From assembly GCF_035920365.1 (NCBI RefSeq), contig NZ_CP109150.1, forward strand, positions 5,208,001-5,272,000: 64,000 nt of DNA, in the 5' to 3' direction. The stretch is from Micromonospora sp. NBC_01740 (GTDB lineage: Bacteria > Actinomycetota > Actinomycetes > Mycobacteriales > Micromonosporaceae). This document shows positions 8,517-17,722 of this stretch, one piece after another. The notes below the pieces were generated by a model that saw only the letters and a program-made list of their open reading frames with translations, ran no database searches and was not told the DNA's origin. The first letter of the stretch is position 1; every line of letters starts with the position of its first letter. A program made the translations under genes and the position numbers.

Positions 8517-8819
8517 GCGTCTTTCCTCGTTCCGAAAACAGTGTGGCTAGAAATGTTTGACGTGACTATACGCCGCTGTCTAGGGTGGTCAAACATAAGG
8601 TGAACGCGTTTGGCGCTACTAGACAAGCGGCGTTGAGACATGAACCGGACACGAGTCCCGTCCGGGTACATCCAACCCCATGACGGCACAACGGCGCAGA
8701 CCCGCGAAGCCGCCACGGTTGCACCAACGGCCCCGGCCGCGGCGTCACCGACGTCACCGGGTGTGACAGCCCCCAGAGCCCGTCCCGCGCGGGCCGGCCC
8801 ATACGAAGGTAGGAACAGC
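8517..8819. promoter_or_regulatory. Divergent control region with interleaved promoters and inverted repeats
   Basis: Rightward promoter: TTGACG (8557-8562), 18 nt, TAGGGT (8581-8586), matching the actinomycete TTGAC-TAGRRT pattern. Leftward promoter on the minus strand: TTGACC (8592-8587), 16 nt, TATAGT (8570-8565). The -35 of each lies beside the -10 of the other, so both cannot be occupied at once. Two inverted repeats cover the same DNA: TGTTTGAC (8554-8561) with GTCAAACA (8588-8595), and CGCCGCTGTCTAG (8571-8583) with CTAGACAAGCGGCG (8619-8632, one extra A). These are candidate operators for the XRE-cupin protein. The stretch 8633-8819 holds no other clear signal apart from AGGAAC before the next start. 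Confidence 0.6.
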
Positions 8820-10427
8820 ATGTCGGTGTCCCCTCGCCGGCTCCGCGTCGGAGCGATCGCTCTGGCGGCGCTGGCCATAGCCTCCAGCACCGCGTGCAGC
8901 GCGGGCGGCAGCGGAGGAAACGGTGACGGCGGTTCGGCCAAGACCCTCACCGTCAACACCTCGTTCGTCCTCAAGACCCTCGATCCCGGCCGGATCTACG
9001 AGGCGACCGGCCTCACCGCCGTGCACTCGCTCTACGACACCCTGCTGACCTTCGAGGGCTCGGACGTGAGCAAGCCGGTCCCGGCCCTGGCCGAGTCGTT
9101 CGAGGCGTCGCCCGACGCCAAGACCTTCACCTTCAAGCTGCGCGAGGGCGTGAAGTTCTCCGACGGCACCGCGCTGACCGCCGACGACGTGGTCTTCTCC
9201 CTCAACCGGCTGAAGAACGTCAAGGCCAGCCCGGCCGTCATGGTCAGCGGCCTCACGTTCGCCAAGACCGACGAGCGGACCGTGGTGGTCACCTCGGCGA
9301 CCGCCGACCCGAACATCCCGGTGGTGCTCGCGATGCCCTCCACCGGCGTGGTGAACTCCAAGGTCGCCAAGGAGCACGGCGCGACCGACGCCGCCGACGC
9401 CGCCAAGAGCGACACCGCGCAGCAGTACCTCGACACGAACTCCGTCGGCAGCGGCCCGTACGTGCTCAAGTCGTACGACCCGTCGGCGCAGGTGGTGCTG
9501 GAGACCAACCCCAACTACTGGGGCGACAAGCCCGAGTTCAGCCGCGTCGTGCTGCGCAACATGGACGTGCAGACCCAGAAGCTGACCATGCAGCGGGCCG
9601 GCGGCTCCGAGATCGCGCTGGACATCTCCGGCAAGCTGCTGGAGGGGCTGCCGGGCAGCCTGAAGACCTCCGCCATGCAGGACACCGTCTACTTCCTCTT
9701 CCTCAACGCCGACCCGGCCGTCTCGCCGGTGAGCTCGAACGCGAAGTTCAACCAGGCGCTGCGGGCCGCCATCGACTACGAGGGCATCGCCGGGCTGTAC
9801 GGCAAGGGCGCCGCCCCCGGCGCCGGCCTGGTGGCCCCGGCCTACCCGGGCGCGCTGCCCGCCGAGGAGCAGTCGAAGCGTGACGTGGCGAAGGCCAAGG
9901 CGTTGCTCACCGAGGCAGGGCTGACCAACCCCACGGTCAAGTTCAACTACCCGGCCATCACCTACAAGGGGGTCGACCTGGGCACGGTCGCGACGAAGGT
10001 GCAGGGCGACGCCGCCGAGGCCGGCATCAAGCTGGAGCTCACCCCGCAGCCGCTGACCACCTTCCTCGACGAGATGCGTACGGGCAAGATGGCCCTCGGG
10101 TTCACCCCGCAGAGCCTGAACTACCCGGTCGCCGACTCGCTGATCAACAACATGTCTCCCGGCCAGGCCACCGCGCTGCGCTCGGGCTGGACGGTGGAGC
10201 GGGCCGACCCGGCCGTCGTGGCCGCCGGCAAGAAGGTCACCGAGACCCTCGACCTGGCCGCCCGGGCCGCCGCCATGCAGGAGTGGCAGCGGGCGATGAA
10301 CGCCGCCTCGCCGTACGTCGTCCTGGCCAGCAACTCCTCCACCGTGGTGGCGAGCGGCGACCTGACCGGCACGGACTACACCGCCGCCGGTTGGCAGGTC
10401 GACCTCGCCGCGGTGGGCCGGGGGTAG
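8820..10427 (+). CDS. Peptide ABC transporter substrate-binding lipoprotein (family 5)
   Basis: 535 residues from ATG at 8820, chosen over an upstream in-frame ATG at 8640 because it begins with a lipoprotein signal (RR, a hydrophobic stretch, then SSTAC as the probable lipobox Cys) after TAGGAA. The mature part is a family 5 extracellular solute-binding protein, with LDPGRIYEATG near the start, FTFKLREGVKFSDG and the VGSGPYVLKSYD region. Such proteins catch di- and oligopeptides, nickel or other cations outside the membrane and hand them to the permease pair encoded next. It opens the long rightward operon; the cargo is inferred to be a peptide from the downstream peptidase-like genes. Confidence 0.9.
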   Translation: MSVSPRRLRVGAIALAALAIASSTACSAGGSGGNGDGGSAKTLTVNTSFVLKTLDPGRIYEATGLTAVHSLYDTLLTFEGSDVSKPVPALAESFEASPDAKTFTFKLREGVKFSDGTALTADDVVFSLNRLKNVKASPAVMVSGLTFAKTDERTVVVTSATADPNIPVVLAMPSTGVVNSKVAKEHGATDAADAAKSDTAQQYLDTNSVGSGPYVLKSYDPSAQVVLETNPNYWGDKPEFSRVVLRNMDVQTQKLTMQRAGGSEIALDISGKLLEGLPGSLKTSAMQDTVYFLFLNADPAVSPVSSNAKFNQALRAAIDYEGIAGLYGKGAAPGAGLVAPAYPGALPAEEQSKRDVAKAKALLTEAGLTNPTVKFNYPAITYKGVDLGTVATKVQGDAAEAGIKLELTPQPLTTFLDEMRTGKMALGFTPQSLNYPVADSLINNMSPGQATALRSGWTVERADPAVVAAGKKVTETLDLAARAAAMQEWQRAMNAASPYVVLASNSSTVVASGDLTGTDYTAAGWQVDLAAVGRG

Positions 10428-10434
10428 TCACTCC

Positions 10435-11523
10435 ATGACGACGACAGTCGACGACGCCGAGCCGGGCGCGGTCACCACGACCGTGTCCCGGCCCCGGCCG
10501 CGCCGGGCACTGCTGGTCTTCCTGCTCAAGCGGGTGGCCATCACCGCCGGCCTGCTGCTGGGCGTCACGATCGTGACGTTCGGCCTGGTCACCGTGGTGC
10601 CCGGCGACCCGGTCACGGCCAACCTCTCCGACCAGGCGCTCAACGACCCGGCCGCGGTAGCCGCGTTTCAGGAGAAGTGGGGCCTGGACCAGCCGCTGTA
10701 CGTGCAGTACTTCCAGTACCTGGGCAACCTGCTGACGGGTGACCTCGGCATCTCGCAGCAGACCGGCCGCACGGTGGCCGACGACCTGTTCCAGTACGTG
10801 CCGGCGACCATGGAACTGGCCATCCCCACCATGGTGCTGGCGCTGCTCATCGGCACCGGGATCGGCATGCTCGCCGCCGTGCGCAACGGTCGGGTCACCG
10901 ACCAGCTGATCCGCGTCGGCGCGCTGCTCGGCCTCTCCACCCCGCCGTTCTGGCTGTCGCTCGTCGTGCTCTACGTCTTCTTCTACCAGCTCGGCCTGGC
11001 GCCCAGCGGCGGACGGCTCTCGACCGACTTCAGCCCGCCGCCGACGAAGACCGGCATGTACACGGTCGACGCCGCCCTCGCCGGCCAGTGGGACGTCGCC
11101 TGGGACGCCGCCCAGCACCTGATCCTGCCGGTGCTCGTGCTGACCAGCCTGACCGTGGCGATGCTCGTCCGGTTCGTCCGCTCGTCCATGCTGGAGGTGC
11201 TCCAGCAGGACTACATCCGGGCCGCGTACGCCAAGGGCCTGCCCGCCCGGGTGGTGTTCCGCCGGCACCTGCTGCGGGCCGGCCTGGTCCCGGTGATCAC
11301 CGTCTCCGGGCTCGCCTTCGCCTCGCTGCTCTCCGGCACGGTGCTGGTGGAGAACATCTTCGGCTGGCCGGGCCTCGGCCAGTACGCGTACCGCAGCGCG
11401 ACGGCGCTGGACCTGCCCGCGATCCTCGGCGTCAGCCTGTTCGTGGCGCTGGTCTACACGCTGGTCAACCTCACCGTCGACCTGCTGTACGGGCTCATCG
11501 ACCCGAGGATCCGCCTGTCATGA
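10435..11523 (+). CDS. Dipeptide/oligopeptide ABC transporter permease (DppB-like)
   Basis: 362 residues with an N-terminal transmembrane helix (RVAITAGLLLGVTIVTFGLV), the VVPGDPV motif typical of DppB/OppB, and five further membrane segments. The cytoplasmic EAA loop that touches the ATPase is visible as RAAYAKGLPARVVFRRHLLRA. It forms the channel with the DppC-like protein that follows; its stop overlaps the next start as ATGA. It belongs to the same operon as the binding protein, 7 bp downstream of its stop codon. Confidence 0.92.
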   Translation: MTTTVDDAEPGAVTTTVSRPRPRRALLVFLLKRVAITAGLLLGVTIVTFGLVTVVPGDPVTANLSDQALNDPAAVAAFQEKWGLDQPLYVQYFQYLGNLLTGDLGISQQTGRTVADDLFQYVPATMELAIPTMVLALLIGTGIGMLAAVRNGRVTDQLIRVGALLGLSTPPFWLSLVVLYVFFYQLGLAPSGGRLSTDFSPPPTKTGMYTVDAALAGQWDVAWDAAQHLILPVLVLTSLTVAMLVRFVRSSMLEVLQQDYIRAAYAKGLPARVVFRRHLLRAGLVPVITVSGLAFASLLSGTVLVENIFGWPGLGQYAYRSATALDLPAILGVSLFVALVYTLVNLTVDLLYGLIDPRIRLS

Positions 11524-12440
11524 CCGCACTCGCACCCGATCCCGTGGCGCCCGACCCCAAGGCGACCGCCGCGCTGACCCGGCGCCGATTCCTGGGCGGC
11601 CGGCTGCGGGGACGTTCGACGGCGCGGCCCATCTGGCGCCAGCCGATCGCCGTGGTGGCCCTGGTCATCCTCGGCGGGTGGCTGCTGGCGGCGCTCCTCG
11701 CCCCGCTCGTGGCGCCGTTCGACCCGCTGGCGCAGAGCCCCGACGCCTACGCGCCGCCGTCCGGCACGCACTGGTTCGGCACCGACTCCCTCGGCCGGGA
11801 CGTGTTCAGCCGGGTGATCCACGGCTCCCGCCTGTCGATCCCCCTCGCGCTCGCCATCGTCTCGCTCGCCCTGCTGATCGGCGGCCTCCTCGGCCTGGTC
11901 GCCGGCTACGTGGGCCGGTTCGTCGACGAGGCGCTGATGCGCCTGACGGACCTGGTCTTCGCGTTCCCGCAGATCATCCTGGCGATGGCCGTCACGGCCG
12001 CGTTCGGCCCCAGCACCCGCAACGCCGTCCTCGCGCTGGTCATCGTCTCCTGGCCGGTCTACGCCCGGGTCATCCGCAGCGCCGTGCTGACCATGCGCGG
12101 CGAGGACTACCTCAGCGCCGCCCGGCTGCTCGGCATCGGGCCGATGCGGGCGCTGCGCCGCGACGTTCTGCCCAACAGCGTGGGGCCGGCGATCGTGCTG
12201 GCCACCCTCGAACTGGGCAACGCCGTGCTGCTGCTCTCCGCGCTCTCCTTCCTCGGCCTCGGCCCCCGCCCGCCGGCCGCCGAGTGGGGCTCGATGGTGG
12301 CGCTCGGCTCGCAGGACCTCTCCATGTGGTGGGTCAGCGTCTTCCCCGGTCTGGCCATCCTCACCGTGGTGATGGCCTTCAACGTGCTCGGCGACGCGCT
12401 GCGCGACCGGATCGACCCCCGCTACGCGAAGGGACGTTGA
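11520..12440 (+). CDS. Dipeptide/oligopeptide ABC transporter permease (DppC-like)
   Basis: 306 residues from ATG at 11520, which overlaps the preceding stop. After about 45 N-terminal residues comes a first membrane helix (VVALVILGGWLLAALLAPLV), then the conserved HWFGTDSLGRDVFSRVIHGSR stretch seen in DppC/OppC proteins, and an EAA loop near LSAARLLGIGPMRALRRDVLP. It is the second channel subunit of the importer. Only 3 bp separate it from the first ATPase gene, so co-expression is expected. Confidence 0.92.
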   Translation: MTALAPDPVAPDPKATAALTRRRFLGGRLRGRSTARPIWRQPIAVVALVILGGWLLAALLAPLVAPFDPLAQSPDAYAPPSGTHWFGTDSLGRDVFSRVIHGSRLSIPLALAIVSLALLIGGLLGLVAGYVGRFVDEALMRLTDLVFAFPQIILAMAVTAAFGPSTRNAVLALVIVSWPVYARVIRSAVLTMRGEDYLSAARLLGIGPMRALRRDVLPNSVGPAIVLATLELGNAVLLLSALSFLGLGPRPPAAEWGSMVALGSQDLSMWWVSVFPGLAILTVVMAFNVLGDALRDRIDPRYAKGR

Positions 12441-12443
12441 GAA

Positions 12444-13421
12444 ATGGCACCCCTGCTCGAGGTCGACTCCCTGGCCGTCACCCTGCCCGGTCCCACCGGG
12501 CCGCTGCCGATCCTGCACGACGTGTCGTTCACCGTCGACGAGGGCGAGATGGTCGGCATCGCCGGGGAGAGCGGGTGCGGCAAGAGCCTCACCGCGCAGA
12601 CCCTGCTCGGGCTGCTGCCCGCCGGCGCCAAGGTCACCGGATCGGCCCGGTTCGCCGGCACCGAACTACTCGGCCTGGACACGAAGCGCTGGCAGAAGGT
12701 ACGCGGTGCCGGCATCGCGATGGTCTTCCAGGACCCCACGGCGGCGCTGCACCCGATGCTCACGATCGGCCGGCAGCTCACCGAACACATGCAGGTCCAC
12801 CTGGGCCTGGACCGGCGGGCGGCCGACCGGCGGGCGGTGGAACTGCTCGAGCAGGTCCGCATCCCCGACCCGCAGCGGGCGGTGCGGGCGTACCCGCACC
12901 AGTTCTCCGGCGGCATGCGGCAGCGGGCGGCCATCGCGATCGCCCTCGCCGCCCGCCCCCGCCTGCTGATCGCCGACGAGCCCACCACCGCGCTCGACGT
13001 GACGGTGCAGGCCGGCATCCTGGCGCTGCTGGACCAGTTGCGCGCCGAGACCGGGCTGGCCGTCGCGTTCATCACCCACGACCTCGGGGTGCTCAGCGCG
13101 CTCACCACCCGCGGGTACGTCTTCTACGCCGGGCGGGTGGTGGAGACCGGTCCCACCGGGGCGCTGCTCACCGCGCCGCGGCACCCGTACACGGCGGCGC
13201 TGCTCGGCGCCCGCCCGCACGGCACCCAGGCCGTCGGCACGCTGCGCCCCATCCCGGGCGGGCCGCCGGCGCCGGGGCAGGCGCCGCCCGGGTGCCCGTT
13301 CCAGCCCCGGTGCGGGTACGCCGAGCCGTCCTGCGGCAGCGCGCCGCCCCCGCTCGCCCCCGCCGGCGCCGACCGGTCGGTGGCCTGCGTGGTCCGTCCG
13401 CACCTGGAGGTGGCGGCATGA
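12444..13421 (+). CDS. Peptide ABC transporter ATP-binding protein (DppD-like)
   Basis: 325 residues with a complete ABC cassette: Walker A GESGCGKS (near residue 45), Q-loop VFQDPTAALHP, signature FSGGMRQR, Walker B LLIADEPTTALD and the H-loop FITHD. The C-terminal oligopeptide extension includes the Cys-rich segment CPFQPRCGYAEPSCG, which in some DppD/OppD-type ATPases binds an iron-sulphur cluster; here only part of the usual Cys pattern is present. It pairs with the second ATPase, whose start overlaps its stop. Confidence 0.92.
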   Translation: MAPLLEVDSLAVTLPGPTGPLPILHDVSFTVDEGEMVGIAGESGCGKSLTAQTLLGLLPAGAKVTGSARFAGTELLGLDTKRWQKVRGAGIAMVFQDPTAALHPMLTIGRQLTEHMQVHLGLDRRAADRRAVELLEQVRIPDPQRAVRAYPHQFSGGMRQRAAIAIALAARPRLLIADEPTTALDVTVQAGILALLDQLRAETGLAVAFITHDLGVLSALTTRGYVFYAGRVVETGPTGALLTAPRHPYTAALLGARPHGTQAVGTLRPIPGGPPAPGQAPPGCPFQPRCGYAEPSCGSAPPPLAPAGADRSVACVVRPHLEVAA

Positions 13422-14401
13422 ACGAGCCCGTCGGCTCGGGCAACCTGCTCGAGATCAGCGACGTCGAGGTCGAGTACAAGGCGCGCGGCCGGGGGCCGGT
13501 GCGGGCCGTGGCCGGGGTGAGCCTCGAGGTGGCGCCCGGCCAGATCGTCGGCCTGGTCGGCGAGTCCGGCTGCGGCAAGTCGTCGCTGGCCCGGGTGGCG
13601 GTCGGGCTGGCCGCGCCGAGCGCCGGGGCGATCCGGTTCGCCGGCCGCCCGGTCACCCCGCTCGGCTGGCGGCGCCGGCCGGAGCCGCAGGTCGGGCTCC
13701 AGATGGTCTTCCAGAACCCGTACGCGTCGCTGAACCCCCGGCGCACCATCGGCGCCCAGCTCCTCGACGGGGTGCCGGACACGGTGACCGGCGCCGCCCG
13801 CCGGGCGAGGGTCGCCGACCTGCTGGACCGGGTCGGCATGCCGGCCGGGGCCGCGGAGCGGTACCCGCACCAGTTCTCCGGCGGCCAGCGGCAGCGGCTC
13901 GCCATCGCGCGGGCGCTCGCGCCGGAGCCCCGGATGATCATCGCGGATGAGCCGGTCACCGCGCTGGACGCCTCGTCCCAGGCGCAGGTGGTCAACCTGC
14001 TCGTCGGGCTGGTCCGGGACCTGGACATGGGCATGCTGTTCATCTCGCACGACCTGTCCCTGGTGCACGAGATCGCCGACGTCACGGCGGTGATGTACCT
14101 GGGCCGGATCGTGGAGACCGCGCCCACCCGTCAGCTGTGGCGCTCGCCCCGGCACCCGTACAGCCAGGCGTTGATCGACGCGGTGCCGCAGATCGGCCCG
14201 CACCCGCAGCTGCCCAGGACGCTCGCCGGGGAGGTGCCCGACCCGGCGCACGCGCCGACCGGGTGCCGGTTCCGGCCGCGCTGCCCGCACGCGTTCGCGC
14301 CGTGCGGCGAGCAGCCGCCCACGCTCGACCTCGGCGGCCGCAGCGCCGCCTGCTGGCTCAACGACCCGACGGTGGCGCCGACCACCGCGCCCGCCGCGTA
14401 G
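13418..14401 (+). CDS. Peptide ABC transporter ATP-binding protein (DppF-like)
   Basis: 327 residues from ATG at 13418 (ATGA overlap with the preceding gene). ABC motifs are present in order: Walker A GESGCGKSS, Q-loop VFQNPYASLNPRR, signature FSGGQRQR, Walker B MIIADEPVTALD and switch His in FISHDLS. The C-terminal extension CRFRPRCPHAFAPCG again resembles the OppF type. It completes a five-gene importer: binding protein, two permeases and two ATPases. It is followed after 10 bp by the amidohydrolase, which links import to cleavage. Confidence 0.92.
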   Translation: MNEPVGSGNLLEISDVEVEYKARGRGPVRAVAGVSLEVAPGQIVGLVGESGCGKSSLARVAVGLAAPSAGAIRFAGRPVTPLGWRRRPEPQVGLQMVFQNPYASLNPRRTIGAQLLDGVPDTVTGAARRARVADLLDRVGMPAGAAERYPHQFSGGQRQRLAIARALAPEPRMIIADEPVTALDASSQAQVVNLLVGLVRDLDMGMLFISHDLSLVHEIADVTAVMYLGRIVETAPTRQLWRSPRHPYSQALIDAVPQIGPHPQLPRTLAGEVPDPAHAPTGCRFRPRCPHAFAPCGEQPPTLDLGGRSAACWLNDPTVAPTTAPAA

Positions 14402-14411
14402 AGGACTCCGC

Positions 14412-15650
14412 ATGCACATCCCCACCGAACAGGTCCTGGTCAACCTCGCGCTCTACGACGGCGTGCGGGACGACCTCCAGCGCGACCAGGGCATCTGGGT
14501 CGGCGCCGACGGCACGATCCGCGCGGTCGGTCCGGTCGACGACGTCCTCGCCGAGGCCGGCGGCGCCCGGGTGGTCGACCTGCACGGCGACCACGTCATG
14601 CCCGGCCTGACCAACATGCACGTGCACCTCTCGCTCGGCCTGCCCGGCCACTTCGGCGACGAGGTGCACCGCTCGAACCTCGCCGAGCTGGTGCTGCTGA
14701 TGGCCGACTCGGCGCGGCGGACCCTGCACTCCGGGGTCACCACCGCCCGGCTCGTCGGCGAGAGCCGGTACGCCGACTTCGCCCTGCGCAAGGGCATCGA
14801 GCGCGGCGCGGTGGACGGCCCACGGATCTTCACCGCCGGGCACGCCCTCTGCTGCACCGGGGGGCACGGCTGGGAGGCCGACGCCCTGGAGGCCGACGGG
14901 GCGGACGGGTTCCGCCGGCTCACCCGGCAGCAGATCCGGGCCGGCGCCGACCTGATCAAGGTGTGCATCTCCGGCGGCATCGCCGGCGAGTTCGAGTCGA
15001 TCGACACCCCGCAGCTGCTCGACGACGAGCTGGCGGCGGTGATCCGGGTGGCGCACGACTGGGGCCGCAAGGTCACCGCGCACGCCGGCCCCGCCGAGTC
15101 GGTGCGCCGCGCCGTGGAACTCGGGCTGGACTGCGTCGAGCACGGCTACGAGCTGACCGACGAGGTGACCCGGCTGATGGCCGACCGGGGTGTCTGGTAC
15201 GTCCCGACCATCGTGGTCAGCCGCTGCGAGCAGTTCTTCCGCGACGCCGGCGTGCCGGGCTGGCTGATGGACCGCGCCCTGGGCGCCGGGCCCCGGCACT
15301 GGGAGAGCCTCCAGCACGCCATCCGCAACGGAGTGCCGATCGCACTGGGCAGCGACATGCCGCCGCACGCCGGCTACGACGAGACGACCGCGACCGTGCG
15401 TGAGCTGGAGTTCATGGTGGACGCCGGGATGCCCGTGGCCGACGCGCTGAAGTCCGCCACCATCCGCCCCGCGCAGTGGCTGGGCCAGGCCGACACGCTC
15501 GGCAGCGTCGAGGTGGGCAAGCACGCCGACCTGCTGGTCCTGCGCGACGATCCCACCCGGTCGGTGTCCGCGCTGCGCACCCTGCACGCGGTGCTCAAGG
15601 GCGGCGTCGGATACCGCGACGACCACGGCCGCCTGGGCGTCGCCCGATGA
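14412..15650 (+). CDS. Metal-dependent amidohydrolase (COG1228, prolidase/imidazolonepropionase-like)
   Basis: 412 residues of the amidohydrolase superfamily. Metal ligands can be assigned: HVH after MPGLTNM, a Lys in LIKVCISGG likely to be carboxylated, His in VTAHAG, His in VEHGYEL, and the catalytic Asp in GSDMPPH. COG1228 members include imidazolonepropionase and cytosolic Xaa-Pro/Xaa-Arg dipeptidases or N-acyl-amino-acid hydrolases. The position right after a dipeptide importer favours a dipeptidase, with an Xaa-Pro/Xaa-Hyp substrate as a hypothesis. No signal peptide is seen, so it should act in the cytosol. Its stop overlaps the next start (ATGA). Confidence 0.85.
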   Translation: MHIPTEQVLVNLALYDGVRDDLQRDQGIWVGADGTIRAVGPVDDVLAEAGGARVVDLHGDHVMPGLTNMHVHLSLGLPGHFGDEVHRSNLAELVLLMADSARRTLHSGVTTARLVGESRYADFALRKGIERGAVDGPRIFTAGHALCCTGGHGWEADALEADGADGFRRLTRQQIRAGADLIKVCISGGIAGEFESIDTPQLLDDELAAVIRVAHDWGRKVTAHAGPAESVRRAVELGLDCVEHGYELTDEVTRLMADRGVWYVPTIVVSRCEQFFRDAGVPGWLMDRALGAGPRHWESLQHAIRNGVPIALGSDMPPHAGYDETTATVRELEFMVDAGMPVADALKSATIRPAQWLGQADTLGSVEVGKHADLLVLRDDPTRSVSALRTLHAVLKGGVGYRDDHGRLGVAR

Positions 15651-17293
15651 CGACCATCACCGAGGTCGCCGACGGGTACCTCGACGCGCTCGCCGAGCTG
15701 GCCCCGGAGGCCGCCGAGGCGGCGGGTCGTACCCCCGGATCGCACTTCGCGGACCTCTCCCCCGACGGCTTCGCGGCCCGCGCGGAGCTGGCGCGCGGCA
15801 CCGCCACGGCGGCGGCCGGCGCCGACGCCGACGGCACGGCGCAGCGGGCCCTCGCGGGCGCGCTGCGCGACCGGCTGGCCAGCGAGGTCGACCTCTACGA
15901 CGCGGGCTTCACCACCCGGCTGCTCGCCCCGCTGGCGACGCCGGTGCACCTGGTCCGGCAGGTGTTCGACAACCTGCCGCGCGCCACCGACGAGGACTGG
16001 GCGGTCGTCGCCGCGCACCTGCGCCGGGTGCCCACGGCCCTCGGCCAGTACGCCGAGACGCTGCGCTGGTCGGCGAAGCGGGGACACCTGGTGGCCCGCC
16101 GGCAGGTGCTGGCGGTTGCCGACCAGTGCACCGCATGGGTCACCGCCGACGACTTCTACGGCCGGCTGGTGGCCGGCCACCCGGGCGGGCCGCTCGCCGG
16201 GGAGCTGGCTGCCGGGGCGCGGTCGGCCGCCGCCGCGACGGCGGACTTCGCCGCGTTCCTGCGCACCGAGCTGGCGCCCCGGGCCACCGACGTCGACGGC
16301 GTCGGCCGCGACCTGTACGCCGTCACCGCGCGCAGCTTCCTCGGGGCGACCGTCGACCTGGACGAGCTGTACGCGTACGGCTGGGCGGAGCTGGCCCGCA
16401 CCGCCGCCGAGCAGCGGGCGGTCGCCGCCGAGCTGGGCCACCCCGACGTGGCGTCGGCGCGGGCCGCGCTGGACGCCGACCCCGCCGGCCGGGTGCCGGT
16501 CGGGCCCGACCTGGAGCGGTGGCTGCGCGAGCGCACCGAACAGCTCACCGACGCCCTCGACGGACCGCACTTCGACATCCCGGCCGCCACCCGCCACGTG
16601 GTGTGCCGGCTCAGCCCCGCCGCCTCCGGCGTCATGTACTACACCCCGCCCGACGCCGGGCTGACGCGGCCGGGCGGAATCTGGTGGTCGACGCCCCCCG
16701 GCGAGTCGACGGTGCCGGTGTGGCGGCACGTCGGGACGCTCTGCCACGAGGGGCTGCCCGGGCACCACCTCCAGCACGCGATCACCCTCACCACCGCCGA
16801 GCTGCACCCGTGGCAGCGGTCGCTGTGCCAGGTGCACGGGTACGCCGAGGGCTGGGCGCACTACGCCGAACGCCTCGCCGACGAACTGGGCCTCTACGCC
16901 GGTCCCGCCGAGCGGCTCGGGATGCTCGACGGGCAGATGTGGCGCGCGGCCCGGGTGGTCATCGACCTCGGCCTGCACCTGGACGTGCCGATCCCGCCCG
17001 GGAACGGCGTCACCGACGCGCGCCGGTGGACCCCCGAGCTGGCCGTGGACTTCCTGGTCCGCGTCGCCGGGCTGGACCCGGCGACCGCGCGGTTCGAGGT
17101 CGACCGCTACCTGGGCTGGCCGGCGCAGGCGTTGGCCTTCAAGGTCGGGGCGCGGCTCTGGCAGCAGGCCCGCCGGGAGGTCGAACGGCGCGAGGGCGCG
17201 GGATTCGACCGCAAGCGGTTCCACCACCGCGCCCTGCGGCTCGGCCCGATGGGGCTGGATCCGCTGCGCGCCCGCCTCGCCGAACTCTCCTGA
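15647..17293 (+). CDS. DUF885-family protein (putative metallopeptidase)
   Basis: 548 residues from ATG at 15647, overlapping the amidohydrolase stop. The family hallmark CHEGLPGHHLQ (about residue 365), an HE-x-x-x-x-HH zinc-site-like motif, is intact, followed by GYAEGWAHYAE with its conserved Glu. The protein is largely alpha-helical, has no signal peptide and matches the usual family length. DUF885 proteins are thought to be cytosolic metallohydrolases; few are characterised. In this operon a peptidase role on imported peptides is a reasonable inference, not a demonstrated one. Confidence 0.85.
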   Translation: MTTITEVADGYLDALAELAPEAAEAAGRTPGSHFADLSPDGFAARAELARGTATAAAGADADGTAQRALAGALRDRLASEVDLYDAGFTTRLLAPLATPVHLVRQVFDNLPRATDEDWAVVAAHLRRVPTALGQYAETLRWSAKRGHLVARRQVLAVADQCTAWVTADDFYGRLVAGHPGGPLAGELAAGARSAAAATADFAAFLRTELAPRATDVDGVGRDLYAVTARSFLGATVDLDELYAYGWAELARTAAEQRAVAAELGHPDVASARAALDADPAGRVPVGPDLERWLRERTEQLTDALDGPHFDIPAATRHVVCRLSPAASGVMYYTPPDAGLTRPGGIWWSTPPGESTVPVWRHVGTLCHEGLPGHHLQHAITLTTAELHPWQRSLCQVHGYAEGWAHYAERLADELGLYAGPAERLGMLDGQMWRAARVVIDLGLHLDVPIPPGNGVTDARRWTPELAVDFLVRVAGLDPATARFEVDRYLGWPAQALAFKVGARLWQQARREVERREGAGFDRKRFHHRALRLGPMGLDPLRARLAELS

Positions 17294-17344
17294 TCCACCG
17301 TCACCCCCGTCACCCCCGTCCGCCCCGACCGGAAGCGAGCCCCG

Positions 17345-17722
17345 ATGACCGTTGACGATCTCACCGCCGCCATCACCGACATGTACCGGTCGTTGGGCGA
17401 CCGGTCGGCGTTCGACGCCCGCCTGCACCCCGAACTGACGATCTGGGAGTCCGACGCGCCCGAGCTGCTGGACGGGCTGGCCGCCCTGGACGACCTGCGG
17501 GACCGCCGGGCGGCGGACCGGGGCCCGGCCGCGCCCCCCACCTCGGTCGCGCCCGAGCAGTTCCGGGTCGAGTCGTGGGACGACACCGGCCTGGTCCGCT
17601 ACGTCCTGCGGGCCCGGTACGCGGGCGGGCAGCCGGACGACTGTTTCCGGGTGACCGACGTGCTGCGCCGCGACGAGCGGGGCTGGCGCATCGTGCACCA
17701 CCACGCGGAGGCGGTCCGATGA
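17345..17722 (+). CDS. NTF2-like / SnoaL-type small protein (DUF4440-like)
   Basis: 125 residues with the cone-shaped NTF2 fold expected from its pattern: an N-terminal helix (ITDMYRSLGDRSAFDARLHPELTIW in part), a middle strand region and the closing strand WRIVHHHAEAV with conserved histidines. Such proteins can be enzymes, ligand-binding proteins or association domains. A TIGR04076 gene overlaps it by ATGA. Function in the pathway is unknown; binding or isomerising an intermediate is possible. It starts 51 bp after the DUF885 gene with only a modest ribosome site. Confidence 0.7.
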   Translation: MTVDDLTAAITDMYRSLGDRSAFDARLHPELTIWESDAPELLDGLAALDDLRDRRAADRGPAAPPTSVAPEQFRVESWDDTGLVRYVLRARYAGGQPDDCFRVTDVLRRDERGWRIVHHHAEAVR

